Assembly (NCBI GenBank): GCA_964030785.1
Contig: OZ034968.1
Span: forward strand, 33,056,686 to 33,120,685
Reading direction: 5' to 3'
Source of the DNA: Siderastrea siderea
Taxonomy: Eukaryota > Cnidaria > Anthozoa > Scleractinia > Rhizangiidae
Length of the DNA stretch: 64,000 bases
Positions 50,954-61,125 of this stretch are shown piece after piece. A program made the position numbers and the translations under genes. Within the stretch, counting starts at the first letter, position 1. Every line of letters begins with the position of its first letter. The notes under the pieces are model-generated. The model saw only the letters and a program-made list of their open reading frames with translations. It searched no databases and was not told the origin of the DNA.

Positions 50954-50971
50954 TATCACTAGTTAGTGATA
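50954..50971 (+). promoter_or_regulatory. MarR operator before the nitroreductase
   Basis: TATCACTAGTTAGTGATA is a near-perfect palindrome differing by one base from the marR promoter site. It lies just upstream of the AAGGAGGG ribosome site. Confidence 0.8.
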
Positions 50972-50984
50972 AAAGGAGGGCCTT

Positions 50985-51596
50985 ATGTTAAAGAAAGTAT
51001 ATGAAGAAAGACGTTCAGTAAACAATTTTAATTCGGAAAAACCATTAGAAGAGGCTTTATTAAAAGAAATAATCGATTTAGCAGTACTGGCACCATCCGC
51101 ATTTAACCTACAACTTTGGCGATTAATCGCTGTTCAAATGGAAGAAGGTAAGGACAAGCTGTTACCACTGGCCTTTAATCAGCCTAAAATCAAACAAGCA
51201 CCAGTAACCCTAATTCTAGTAGCGGATAAAGATGGTTACAAGGCTGAGAATCCTGTATGGTCAGAACTAAAAGAACTTGCAGGTGAAGACAATGCCAAAG
51301 GCGCTATGGAAATGGCAGCAGGTCTGTATATATGGGACTTCAGAAGAACGCCAACTAAAATTCGCCGAAAGTAACGCTGGACTACTTGCCATGTCTATTA
51401 TGTATGCGGCAAAGGGCTTAGGCGTAGATTCTCACCCTATGAGTGGCATGGATTTCGAAGGTATCCATAAGGCTTTTGATTTAAAAGAGTCTGAAACAGT
51501 TGTGATGCTGATTGCACTAGGTTACCATGATGAATCTCAAACCCTATACCCAAGACGTGTAAGAAGAGGATTTCATCAAATTGTTGAAGCAGTTTA
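50985..51596 (+). pseudogene. Nitroreductase-family protein, frameshifted
   Basis: An FMN-dependent nitroreductase of about 203 residues. The N-terminal FMN phosphate-binding part is RRSVNNFNSEKP, followed by APSAFNLQLWRLIAV and KQAPVTLILVADKDG. Near 51,326-51,334, in a TATATAT run, the frame changes. The rest (LKFAESNAGLLAMSIMYAA, GLGVDSHPMSGMDFEGI, VMLIALGYHDES) continues in another frame to 51,596. Whole, it would reduce nitro compounds or quinones with NAD(P)H. The upstream operator ties it to the MarR regulator. The break leaves only the N-terminal two thirds readable. Confidence 0.85.
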
Positions 51597-51725
51597 AGGA
51601 TAAAGATGTCCGCCAATCGCTAACATATCAAAAATATTATATATAATTAACAGAAAATACTGAAAACTTCACCGATTTATGTTTTAATAATATTATAAGT
51701 AAATTCAATAAAAAGGGGTGCTTTA
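51597..51725 (+). promoter_or_regulatory. glnA upstream region
   Basis: AT-rich leader with a strong ribosome site, AAAAAGGGGTG, before the start. I see no clear GlnR or TnrA operator. Confidence 0.4.
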
Positions 51726-53159
51726 ATGTTTAAAACAATTGATGAAGTAAAAGGATTTATTGAAAGAGAACAAATTAAGATTGTGGACTTTAAAATCATT
51801 GATATGATTGGTAAGTGGCATCATCTATCCATTCCAGTAACACGATTTAATGAAAAGGTGTTGAAAAATGGTATTGGATTTGATGGATCAAGTTATGGTT
51901 TTTTAACAGTGGAAAAATCGGATATGGTTTTTATTCCAGATATTTCGACAGCCTTTGTAGACCCATTTATGGATATTCCTACCCTTGTGATGATTGGGGA
52001 TATTTATAGATTAGACAATGGTAAGCGCATAAGATTCGAAGACGATCCCCGCTATATAGCCCAGCGTGCGGAAGCACTGCTTAGAGAAAAGGGCATAGCT
52101 GATGAAGTCTTACTTGGACCTGAGTTTGAGTTCTACGTTTTAGACCACATTTCCTATAAAAACAAAACCAACCACATAGAAGTGGTTATCGATTCAGAAC
52201 AAGGTGAATGGAATGCTGGTAGAAGTGATATTCAAAACCTAGGCTGCAAAATACAAAATCACGGTGGTTACCATGTGGATTACCCATTTGACCATAGCTA
52301 TGATTTGCGTAGTGAAGTGACACTACTATTAGAAGAAAACAACGTACCATTCAAATACCATCACTCAGAAAATGGTGGACCTGGTCAAGTGGAAATAGAA
52401 GTAGAATTTGCACCACTGCTAGAAATGGCAGACCGTACCATGAAACTGAAGTACATCTTAAGAAATGCAGCCCGAGAAGCCTATAAGACGGTGACTTTTA
52501 TGCCAAAACCATTTGTAGATGAATGTGGTAACGGCATGCACATCCATATGCATATGTTTAAGGATGGCGAGCCAATATTCTATGATGAAAATGGTTACGC
52601 AGGATTAAGTGACACAGCACTGTACGCCATAGGCGGGATACTCAAACATGCACCGGCCCTAATGCCTTTTACCAATCCGAGTACAAACTCCTATAAGCGA
52701 TTGGTACCAGGCTATGAGGCACCAGTTAGCATATGTTTTGCCCTATCCAATAGAAGTGCGGTTATTAGAATCCCAGGCTACGCAACAGACCCAGACAAAA
52801 AACGTTTCGAAGTCCGGTCGCCGGATGCAACATGTAACCCATACCTAGCCTATGCAAGTATTATACTGGCTGCAATTGATGGCATCGAAAACAAAACAGA
52901 TCCAACAGCAGAAGGGTTTGGTCCTTACGACATGAACCTCTACAACCTAAGTGACGAAGACAAAGAAAAGGTAAAAGGACTTCCAACAAACCTAGTAGAA
53001 GCCTCAGACGCCCTAAAGGCTGATTATGACTTCCTAGTGAGAGACGGTGTCTTTACAGAAAACCTCCTAAACAACCAGCATAAGATGATATTGGAAGATC
53101 ATTATCATATTGCTAAGTTGCCGCATCCAGAGGAGTTTATTAAGTATTATGATTTATAA
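51726..53159 (+). CDS. glnA: Glutamine synthetase, type I
   Basis: A 477-residue enzyme making glutamine from glutamate, ammonia and ATP. The beta-grasp N-terminal domain includes VDFKIIDMIGKWHH and the GFDGSS loop near residue 50. The catalytic domain has LGPEFEFYVLD, GNGMHIHMHMF, the ATP/glutamate-site KRLVPGYEAPV and the EVRSPDATCNPYLAYA segment. A Tyr lies in MNLYNLSDEDKEK near the position adenylylated in beta-type enzymes; whether this one is modified is unknown. Length slightly above the 445 usual for alpha-type. Frame intact; monocistronic, followed by two long palindromes that probably act as terminators or repeat elements. Confidence 0.93.
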   Translation: MFKTIDEVKGFIEREQIKIVDFKIIDMIGKWHHLSIPVTRFNEKVLKNGIGFDGSSYGFLTVEKSDMVFIPDISTAFVDPFMDIPTLVMIGDIYRLDNGKRIRFEDDPRYIAQRAEALLREKGIADEVLLGPEFEFYVLDHISYKNKTNHIEVVIDSEQGEWNAGRSDIQNLGCKIQNHGGYHVDYPFDHSYDLRSEVTLLLEENNVPFKYHHSENGGPGQVEIEVEFAPLLEMADRTMKLKYILRNAAREAYKTVTFMPKPFVDECGNGMHIHMHMFKDGEPIFYDENGYAGLSDTALYAIGGILKHAPALMPFTNPSTNSYKRLVPGYEAPVSICFALSNRSAVIRIPGYATDPDKKRFEVRSPDATCNPYLAYASIILAAIDGIENKTDPTAEGFGPYDMNLYNLSDEDKEKVKGLPTNLVEASDALKADYDFLVRDGVFTENLLNNQHKMILEDHYHIAKLPHPEEFIKYYDL

Positions 53160-53176
53160 AAAGCAAAAGAATTAAT

Positions 53177-53405
53177 AACGAATATAACATCTTCTCTGGC
53201 TGTATTAATAACCGACAGTCAGATACTGTGAACGTTCGTCGTAAAAATAACACGCCTATAAATTTATATGTGGCGCAAGTAAAAACTCGTTATCACTCAT
53301 ACGGTTTACTTGCTTAACCCACATAAAAATTTATAGGCGTGTATTTTTATCGTCCTCCATTCAAGGTATCTGCCAGTCTGTTATTGCTACAGCCAAAATG
53401 TTATA
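53177..53405. repeat. Long bacterial palindrome 1
   Basis: About 110-base arms, imperfect. The left side GGCTGTATTAATAACCGACA and CACGCCTATAAATTTATATG are mirrored by CATAAAAATTTATAGGCGTG and CAGTCTGTTATTGCTACAGCC on the right. The tip is AACTCGTTATCACTCATACGG. It could fold as one very long hairpin and follows glnA directly. Confidence 0.8.
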
Positions 53406-53469
53406 TTGGTGGATTAATTTTCTTTTTATAACTTTTGGTGTATAGAATTTAAGAGTGATTTATATCTAT

Positions 53470-53690
53470 ATTACGACGGTGGGCATTGGTAGGGGGCAAA
53501 CACCTTGAATGGAGTCGATAACGAAATGACCCCCAAGGGTGTCTTCTTGAAGGAAGCAAATAAACTGTTTGAGTGAAACGAGTTTTTATTTGCGTCAAGA
53601 AGATACCCTTGGGGGTCTATTTTGTTCGACGAACATTCACAGTGATTGTGCGCTACCAATGCCCACCGTCGTAGATCAGAATATATAAAT
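53470..53690. repeat. Long bacterial palindrome 2, related to palindrome 1
   Basis: CTACGACGGTGGGCATTGGT on one side is mirrored on the other, as are GACCCCCAAGGGTGTCTTCT and AGAAGATACCCTTGGGGGTC. Words shared with palindrome 1 include ACCTTGAATGGAG, ACGTTCGTCG/ATGTTCGTCG and an AACTCGTTTCACTCA-like tip. The two are members of one family with diverged stems. Confidence 0.8.
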
Positions 53691-53692
53691 CA

Positions 53693-54300
53693 TTAAATAC
53701 CCGATTCTTCTTTGGTGATATCCTCAAAATACTCAATAAACAAATCCACCAACTTCGGATCAAAATGCTTACCTTTTTGGGTTTCAATATACTCAATCGC
53801 CTCTTCTACATGGCTGGCATTCTTATAAACCCGCTTATGGGTCATGGCATCAAATACATCGATGATGGCCAGCATCCTTGAGTTGAGTGGGATGTTTTGT
53901 CCGGCTAGGCCATTTGGGTAGCCGGTGCCGTCCCAGCGTTCATGGTGGTTAAGGGCGATTTCTGCTGCCGTTTTAAGTATTTCCAAATCAGATTTTGAAA
54001 GAATCTTATAGCCGATGAGGGCATGTTCTTTCATGACTTCAAATTCACCTGGCGTCAGTCTACCAGGTTTTTTTAGGATGTTGTCTGGTATAGCTATTTT
54101 GCCTACGTCGTGCATGGTGCTGGCTACCTTTAGGGCTTCACATTCTGAATAAGAGAAGTTCATGTGAAGTGCCATGTTGTACATCATTTCGGAAATCCGT
54201 TTAACGTGACCAGAGGTTTCATCGAAGTGTTTTTCTACGACTTCACCTAGGGTAACGATGATTTCTTTTTGGGTAGATGAAATCATGTTACTTACGAACT
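53693..54300 (-). pseudogene. HD-GYP cyclic-di-GMP phosphodiesterase, N-terminally truncated at the junction
   Basis: An HD-GYP domain of about 195 residues. The first helix QKEIIVTLGEVVEKHFDETS is followed by HVKRISEMMYNMA, the metal site HDVGKIAIPD, the HHERWDGTGYP signature and DVFDAMTHKRVYK. All catalytic motifs are intact. Upstream sequence (LQPALKFVSNMISS) may be bacterial to about 54,300, but a regulatory domain that normally precedes this one is missing and animal DNA follows. The open frame continues to 54,376 by chance or residual similarity. The stop at 53,693 is close to palindrome 2. The remaining domain could be active if expressed; no start site remains that I can support. Confidence 0.75.
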
Positions 54301-54415
54301 TCAGGGCTGGCTGCAAGCAATCCCGAAGATCTATCCACACAGCATATAGAAATAGTGTTTTTAAGACCCAGTCCACGAGAGGTTCAAAGATTTTTGGAAA
54401 TGGTCAGAAACAACC
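54300..54415. other. Right bacterial/animal junction zone
   Basis: The HD-GYP reading ends and a LINE C-terminal region starts within this interval; the exact join is uncertain. CGAACTTCAGGGCTGG at 54,296 also occurs near the left junction at 27,804. Confidence 0.5.
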
Positions 54416-54850
54416 ACTATCTCAAACTTCGCCTACTGAAAGCTAGTCATGAGCAAGACGAAAGAAAAACAGACTGACTCTAATGTACAAACTTAGTCAT
54501 AACCTAGTAGACATAACTACGGAAAATCACTTAATACCAAACAGTGAAAAAAGAACACGCAATAGCCATGCTTTTAAGTATAGGATGCCAAAAGTATCTA
54601 AGGACGTTTTTAAGTTTTCTTTTTTTCCTAGATCAATAACAGAGTGGAACTTACTGCCCGCTGACTTAGTGAACTGCAAGTCATTATCGAATTTTAAATT
54701 AAATTTAGGGAAGCTTGTAAACAAGTAAATAGTAACTAAGTATTTTTATATCTTATTTACATTTTTATTTTGTATCTATTTTTTATATAGTTGATGTGAT
54801 GTCTTAAACGATGTTATCAACTTAATAAATGTAGATGTAGATGTAGACAT
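54415..54850 (+). mobile_element. 3' fragment of an animal LINE (CR1/L2-like)
   Basis: A plus-strand reading encodes the end of a non-LTR reverse transcriptase: ARRKKNRLTLMYKLSHNLVD, RTRNSHAFKYRMP, FKFSFFPRSITEWNLLPADL and SNFKLNLGKL, stopping at 54,728. Two stops precede it near 54,430. The element ends in AATAAATGTAGATGTAGATG, a GTAGAT microsatellite of the kind that closes such LINEs. It abuts the bacterial DNA and only the 3' end is present. Confidence 0.75.
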
Positions 54851-55938
54851 TATTTTGTCTTCTAATACTAATGTGGTCACGTGACAGACAATTTAAATTT
54901 GACCTCACTGGAAACAATTTTGGCCCAAAAAAATTTCTGAAATTTACCAACTTTGAATGCCTCTTGTCAAAACAAACGTTTGCCAATCGTAAATCAAATG
55001 ATGTTTCTTTACTAAACTGACCTTTCTGCTTCATAAATATAACAATGTTTCTTTTACGCTCTTCTTATCAGTTGAGCTATAATTTTTAACAGAGAGGGTG
55101 GTTTGGCAGATTTGGAAAAGTGCCAATTTTGCCATTTTCAAAGGAATCTGTTTCCATTTAGTAGACAAAATCTATGGTTGATGTGCATTTCCCAAAAGAG
55201 CCAAAGGATTGTATTTAAAACTATGGAAAAATCTGTGCGGGTAATTCACTTTTAAGGTTCAATACAGGTTATACAAAATTGACGTTTTCCAAAAATAGGC
55301 GTCCGCTGAGGGGCACAATGGATCACGGCAAATCATCTTTTAACACTTCAAATACAAGAAACCTGTAAAAAGGTAAATTACAGGCTAACAAAGTACACGG
55401 TTATCGTTTGAGTTATTTCACTGCCGCATATTTTGCACATAAACGTTTTGCGGCCATGGAAGTCATTCCTTCCCCACCCCTGCCCTGACAGATTTCTGGT
55501 GAGTCAGGTAAGTATTATTTAATTTCCAGCACTAGGTTATTTCAAGCTGTTCGAAGAGATTCGTCTAGCTTTACAGTGTTGTTTTATGTTTTTTTTTTTT
55601 CATCCTGCGCAGATACTACGTCATGTAAACTTCACATCAATTGAATTAGGAAAATTACCAATTCAGTTTTCATTTTTTCTTTTCAATTGCGAGAACAATT
55701 GAATGATTCATAAAAACGTAGTTATTTCCCCGCAACAAATGGTATTAAAAAGAAGAGACATTTACATGACATTTAGAAACACACAAGTACAAAGGATGAT
55801 TTGCGTTTAATACCTGATACACGGGGAAAATACTTGAAGTAACTACTAAAGAAAGCAAACTACAGATGCTTATAATTAAGCTGCAGTATAAAATGAAACA
55901 ATCCTCATGTATTGTCCATTGAAGAGAAGCACCCATCT
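54851..55938. other. Animal intergenic DNA, nothing recognised
   Basis: AT-rich; small frames without domains. A T run lies near 55,590. Confidence 0.45.
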
Positions 55939-55939
55939 C

Positions 55940-56030
55940 TTCCCTGCATCCTGAACGGGAATTGAACCACGCCGTCTCTTCGCCAGGTTGCTGGTGTGAT
56001 GCTTTACCAACTGAGCTACGAAGCGTGTTG
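55940..56030 (-). repeat. tRNA-like sequence, probably a SINE
   Basis: On the minus strand, TAGCTCAGTTGGTAAAGCAT is a good A box and D arm and GGTTCAATTCC a good B box. The anticodon region is too long and the acceptor ends do not pair, so it is probably a tRNA-derived SINE and not a working tRNA. Confidence 0.6.
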
Positions 56031-57530
56031 CGCGCATGTCATTTGTGAGTTAATGTAAGCCCGCGATTTACGCTTCTTTCAGTTAAGATACCGTATATAT
56101 CCATTCTAACACCACCTTATACCTGATAACCCGAAAGAAAGTTTTGAGTAGGGGTGTGCTGCCGGTCTTCCAAATCCTGACCCTACTGAGACTATTAATC
56201 CTGGCCTTGGTTTCTGTTTGCCTATCTAAAGCCGCAAACAACGCTATATGATGTCAAATGGTACTTTTTGCTCAATTCTCTATGTTCTATCTATACATCA
56301 GATAAATGTGTTTATGCCCTCCACAGCTACACCCAAACCAACTTCAGTCCAACTTCAGTCCAAAAGGCAGAACCCAAACTCCGGACAAATTTTCAGGCTA
56401 AAATGGCTAAAAAACCTTGCCCTTTTGGGCGGCACATACCGGTTTTTGCGTACAACTCAAGCAATCAGACTCCCATACAAACATTTGGCTTTGTTGCTGT
56501 GTGTCGGTTCCTTCCACGGCCTTCAATGTTTGGCCATTTCTCCCTACAGTAAGCTGTGATACGGGAAAGCCCCTTTACATAGCATCGCTAAATTTAACAT
56601 CACAGTTGCAAGGAATCTGCAGTTTGCTTTCGTCGGAAGTTACTTCAAGTACCCTGTACAGTTCATGCAGATCATATTTACACACATGTAAAAGTGAGGT
56701 CTGGGACACCCACAAATAGCCTCTAAAACCCCACCCAGCTCAGTTTGTTTGCTGGACGTGAATTATATGGGTCAAACGCGGGTGTGCCCAGAATCCCCTT
56801 TTTTACATGCGTGCCAGAACCACGGGCGAAATAGCAACTCGCATTATGAGAGACGCAAGCAGGAGTGCTTTTTCACAGGTTTTGGGTAAAAAATAAACTT
56901 TTGAATGCGTTTCATTTACACCTTTTCTAGTTAAATTTTGTCTGCGACGCAGGCTACCACTCGATTGATGAATCAGTCAATCAGCCAATAAAAAATAAAA
57001 AATCAATCAATCAATTAACCAATCCGTGACTAACAGTGTTGCCAATGGGAATAACAAATGTTCCAGTCATCATTAGCGACTTTATTAGAGATTATGACTC
57101 ACTCTGTCACTATCCCAGACTGTGATGGAAGTAAGTCTTGTGATTTCAACTTTGTTTTTCGTTTGATTATTAGCCTTTACACTGTATCTAATGCCACCAA
57201 TAAGCATTGTTACTGATTGCCATAATCTGGTACAAAAGAAAAGCAAAAAGAATAGTCTGAAATCTATCAGGTAGTGAACTGACAAGAAGCGATCAGATTG
57301 TGGTGAATCAGTCAATTGAAATAGTTTTCCCCATAAAGTGAATTCAATCAAATAGGTCTGAATCTTTATTCCTGGGATGGGGGGGGATACTCCCCACATA
57401 AAAGTTATGGATGTGTTCATCAGATATTTTCAAGTAAAGCCCTAAAGGGTACGAAGGTACTGTTTTGTGGGCATGGCTCCATTCTCACACATCAACCACT
57501 TAGTAGTACTGAGGGAACATAAAGTGTATG
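56031..57530. other. Animal intergenic DNA with a LINE-tail relic
   Basis: CCAATAAAAAATAAAAAATC followed by (AATC)n near 56,992-57,018 resembles the 3' end of a cnidarian LINE. A direct duplication CCAACTTCAGT occurs near 56,338-56,360. No coding region supported. Confidence 0.45.
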
Positions 57531-57572
57531 CAGAAACTCATAAGGAGTTGTTCAATTCCTTATGAGTTTCTG
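57531..57572. repeat. Perfect 16-bp hairpin
   Basis: CAGAAACTCATAAGGA pairs exactly with TCCTTATGAGTTTCTG across a 10-base loop. Confidence 0.8.
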
Positions 57573-59600
57573 GTGTATGTGCTTACAGTCAAACTAATCA
57601 ATGACATCGAAATTTTCAGCATAAAAAGCCAAAAAACATAACCTTCTTCACAACTGCTCTTAAAATTTTTTATTTGAATAAATAATGTTTTTCTGGGAAT
57701 ATAGCTCAGAGCACACATTTCTTAACCAAAGCTCTATAATAAACTGCCATATTTTTCTGACATCAGGTTGATGGAATAAAAACCTGTTAAAGAAAACAAA
57801 GAACAAAGAAGATTTTAATTATAATTACCTTAATTGCCAATAGTAAAGCCTACAGCTTTTTGGAGGTTTTAAATCTCTTGGTGAAACCAAAGATAGGCTA
57901 GCCTAACTGAGGACCTTGCAAGGACTAAGTCATACCACAAAACAACTACAACTTGTCACCTGGATGGAATCGCCATGTCAAAGGTCTTGTTCGTAGTCCA
58001 GAAAATTCCCAGAAGCCCACGTTTGATATCTCAAAATTCTAACATGACTCCAAGACTTTACAGACAAACCTCTATATTTGGTTTGGTTTTCTTTCTCTTC
58101 AGTCTTCTCTGGGAATCAATAGACAAAGGAATCATGAAAAATTTGCAATATTGTTCGTAAACGTATTGCCCATTACCCGCAAAGATCTGTTTTTAAGCTC
58201 TAATGGCGAAAGTAAAATATCCATGGAATTATATATCCTTTCTACTTGTAGCCCCCCAGGAAAGTTTTAAGGGTTAGAACTACAGGGTGTCTGTTATTAC
58301 ACCGGAACAAGCATTTACTGCTCAAGTACACCTTGAGACTATGTATATGAAGGCAATTTCATCCCAGGCGACGTACATACGTACGGACAGTTGGTGTGCA
58401 TCACACGGTTCCACCAGAGAAACATGAGAGACTGTTCGTAGTCTTTGAGATGGTACCAACTTAGGGCGGTACAACTTCAGTTCAACTCCATACCAACGCT
58501 TGTTTCTGTTTGAAGGCAATATGAAACGTGAAACCGGTATAAAGTAATTATCATCTCGGGCTGGTTTAATTCATTACCGTTGCTTAACTGATACGAATGA
58601 CTCACAATGGTCTAAAATCAGACTGGGGAACCACGTAAACAAGAATTGAGTTCAAACCGGTGTGAGATTTTTGTTTTGAGCATGCGCATTTAATAAGTGG
58701 CGTTGAAGCATTCTAAGCTGGTGGATAAATACTGGATTTTTAGGGATGATTGTTTCTCATGTAAACACTTCATGCCATTATGACTTTCAGACCGGTCTAA
58801 TGTAAACAAAATCGTACCGGTCTGAGTTTGCACCGCTTTACTGAAATCGGGGCGTTACGGCTCCTAGGTCTCTGAGAATGTTGTTAAATATCCTTGAGAG
58901 CTGCTTGACTTTAGTCTAAGGGGGTGTTTACATGACACCAGTATGATTTTCATTCTGGTACAAGTTCATCCCAGTTCCCTCTGTATTTTTTTACCTGATT
59001 ACAGCGCAATTTCTCATAACAGTGTGAGCCATGCCTGTGTAAGTTCACCCCGGTGGTGGCACCGATTCAAAATTCTCATTCTGGTACAGAAACCCTCACC
59101 GGTATCATGCAAACATGGTATAACTGTTTGATCCATTCTGCACTAAGTTTTAACTATTTAGCCATCCAGAATAAACCTCATATCAATGTGAAAAATAGAT
59201 TTTGTACCTTAGGGGGTATAAGGTTTTCATCGCCCACCTGAATGTAGCTTTTGATGGGACACTCGTGTAAATGTTGTGGGACAATTTTATCCTTGGTTCA
59301 ATTTTTATTTTCCTTGTGAATAATAGGATTGCCAAATTTTCTTTGGCTGAAAAGACTGTTTTAGTCATTCAGTCTTTTATGTGTTTACATGACAATTCAA
59401 AACAGATCATTTTTCACGTTGCCATGTCCCTAACAATAGCGTAGCCCCACCACTCTCCATACAAACTAAATGCAACCCACAATTCCTTAATTCGCTCTGA
59501 CGAAGGGCTAACGCTCGAAACGGCAGCTTTCAATCTCTTTACGGTGGCCAATTTACCTTATCAACTCAGTTGACGAATCCAAAATTTTGTGTTTCACGTC

Positions 59601-59636
<36 letters not shown>

Positions 59637-60794
59637 AGCCCCTTGTTTGCATGGTCAAATTTCAAACACTTAAAGGCAGATGGTTTAAATATCTGGTATA
59701 TTTGAACGATTTTAATACTGTTTAATTGTGCCTAACCATGTTTGACTGGGTTCAGAAATTGAATGGAATCAAACACAGCTGTAAACATGTTAATGGTATT
59801 CGACTACCGAACCCAAATTAACCCAATCACTGCGTTCAATCCAGTTCAATTTACCGAACAGTTAGGTACGTAAGCTGGGATAATTATATGACTGATATCT
59901 TCCACATACCTTCACTGTAAGAAAAGCTGCGTCACTGATCACTGCTGACATATGCATGCCTAGAACAGATAAAAAAGGATCAGTGAAGACAAGTTGCAAA
60001 TTCAGGGCTAAAAATTGGCAGTCGCCCGGTTGCCAGTGGCGATTTCAAACTGAACAGGCCCACTAAAATTGAGGTTTGATCGCCTGACGGGCAACTACGA
60101 TTGAAAAATGTTACAGTGTTGTTACAATAAAAATAAAATAAAATGTACTTTCATTAGAGTACCTTTGTTTTCTATCCCTTCTTCAACTCTAAGTTCATTG
60201 GTATTTTTGTAGTAAATTTTTAGTTCTTGGAGTGAAAAAATCAAAGCCGTTCTGGAGTATTTAGATCAATCCACAATATATCAAGACCGCCATTTTGTTT
60301 TTATTGACATGACTCCAGACTTACCCATAGTTCTACACTGTACTTTTCTCACATGATTATTGGCAAAATCCCTCGATAAAAGACTTACTTCTCACCCGGG
60401 TGGGAGGGGTTTGTTAGAGCAAATATGGCTTAAATTTTTTTGTTTTAGAGTAGAGGAAATTGAAAGCCACTTAATTTTGGCATGGGCCACTAAGAATTCA
60501 AGGATACTAGCCGATCGGCAGCCAAGCACTGACGGAAGTTAATTTGTAACCCTGAAAATTATGGAATAATCGGTGAGAGCTGAGAAGAAGGTATATACAA
60601 AATTGCATCCACCTTCTTTTAACTCTATTATCTTAAACTTATTTCCAAGAGTGGTCAACACATAACCTGTAATAACAGTTATACCATATTCGAAATTTAA
60701 ATTTGTTGTTTGTCATCAAAACATGCCAAACTATAATCCGAAGTTTTGTTTAAAAGACAAGATTCTGTAGAGCTTTTAAACGTTCCGGGAAGCA
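57573..60794. other. Animal intergenic DNA, repeat-rich
   Basis: The 58,540-59,120 part contains several ACCGGT/GTACCGG words and diverged repeat pieces. The 59,500-59,640 part (GACGAAGGGCTAACGCTCGA, TTTACGGTGGCCAATT) resembles a repeat I know from coral genomes. No gene supported. Confidence 0.45.
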
Positions 60795-61125
60795 GGGACA
60801 TGTTGCAGCGACAGTTTTCCTCGTGTGACATCCCTGTTTTTGCGAAAAAGTTTTGTTGCGGGACAGAATTATGACTTATGGAATGGCTAATGGCGCGTTT
60901 TTATTGGTTCTCACTGTTTTGTAGCGGGCACAGTTTGCCAGAGCAGTGCACACGATGCGACATTGAAAATTGGGGCCATTTTGTCCCCGCTTTATGACGT
61001 ACGAATTCAAACCAGCTTAATTTTTATGCAATATGTTGAGGGAACAAAATTCTGTCCCCGCAACAGAACTTTTTTGGCAAAAATAGGGATGTCACACGAG
61101 GAAAACTGTCGCTGCAACATGTCCC
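60795..61125. repeat. TIR-bearing MITE of about 331 bp
   Basis: Terminal inverted repeats of about 75 bases begin GGGACATGTTGCAGCGACAG and continue through TCCTCGTGTGACATCCCT. The right end mirrors them with few differences (AGGGATGTCACACGAGGA). The centre has no recognised gene. Confidence 0.8.

Noticed and set aside
28069..53159. A simple end-to-end contaminant contig fused to host DNA
   Set aside because: Not excluded for the outer joins, but two animal elements inside single bacterial genes, with both gene halves kept in register, are hard to explain by one fusion.
53177..53690. A CRISPR array after glnA
   Set aside because: There are two long palindromes, not short regular repeats with unique spacers, and no cas genes.
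27863..54415. The bacterial block as a prophage, plasmid or integrative element
   Set aside because: No integrase, replication, partition, conjugation or phage structural genes are present; the content is ordinary chromosomal.
55940..56030. A functional tRNA gene on the minus strand
   Set aside because: A and B boxes are good, but the anticodon arm is too long and the acceptor ends do not pair; a tRNA-derived SINE fits better.
56248..56719. Overlapping plus-strand frames of about 100 codons
   Set aside because: Three overlapping frames with no domain; the sequence looks like a diverged dispersed repeat.
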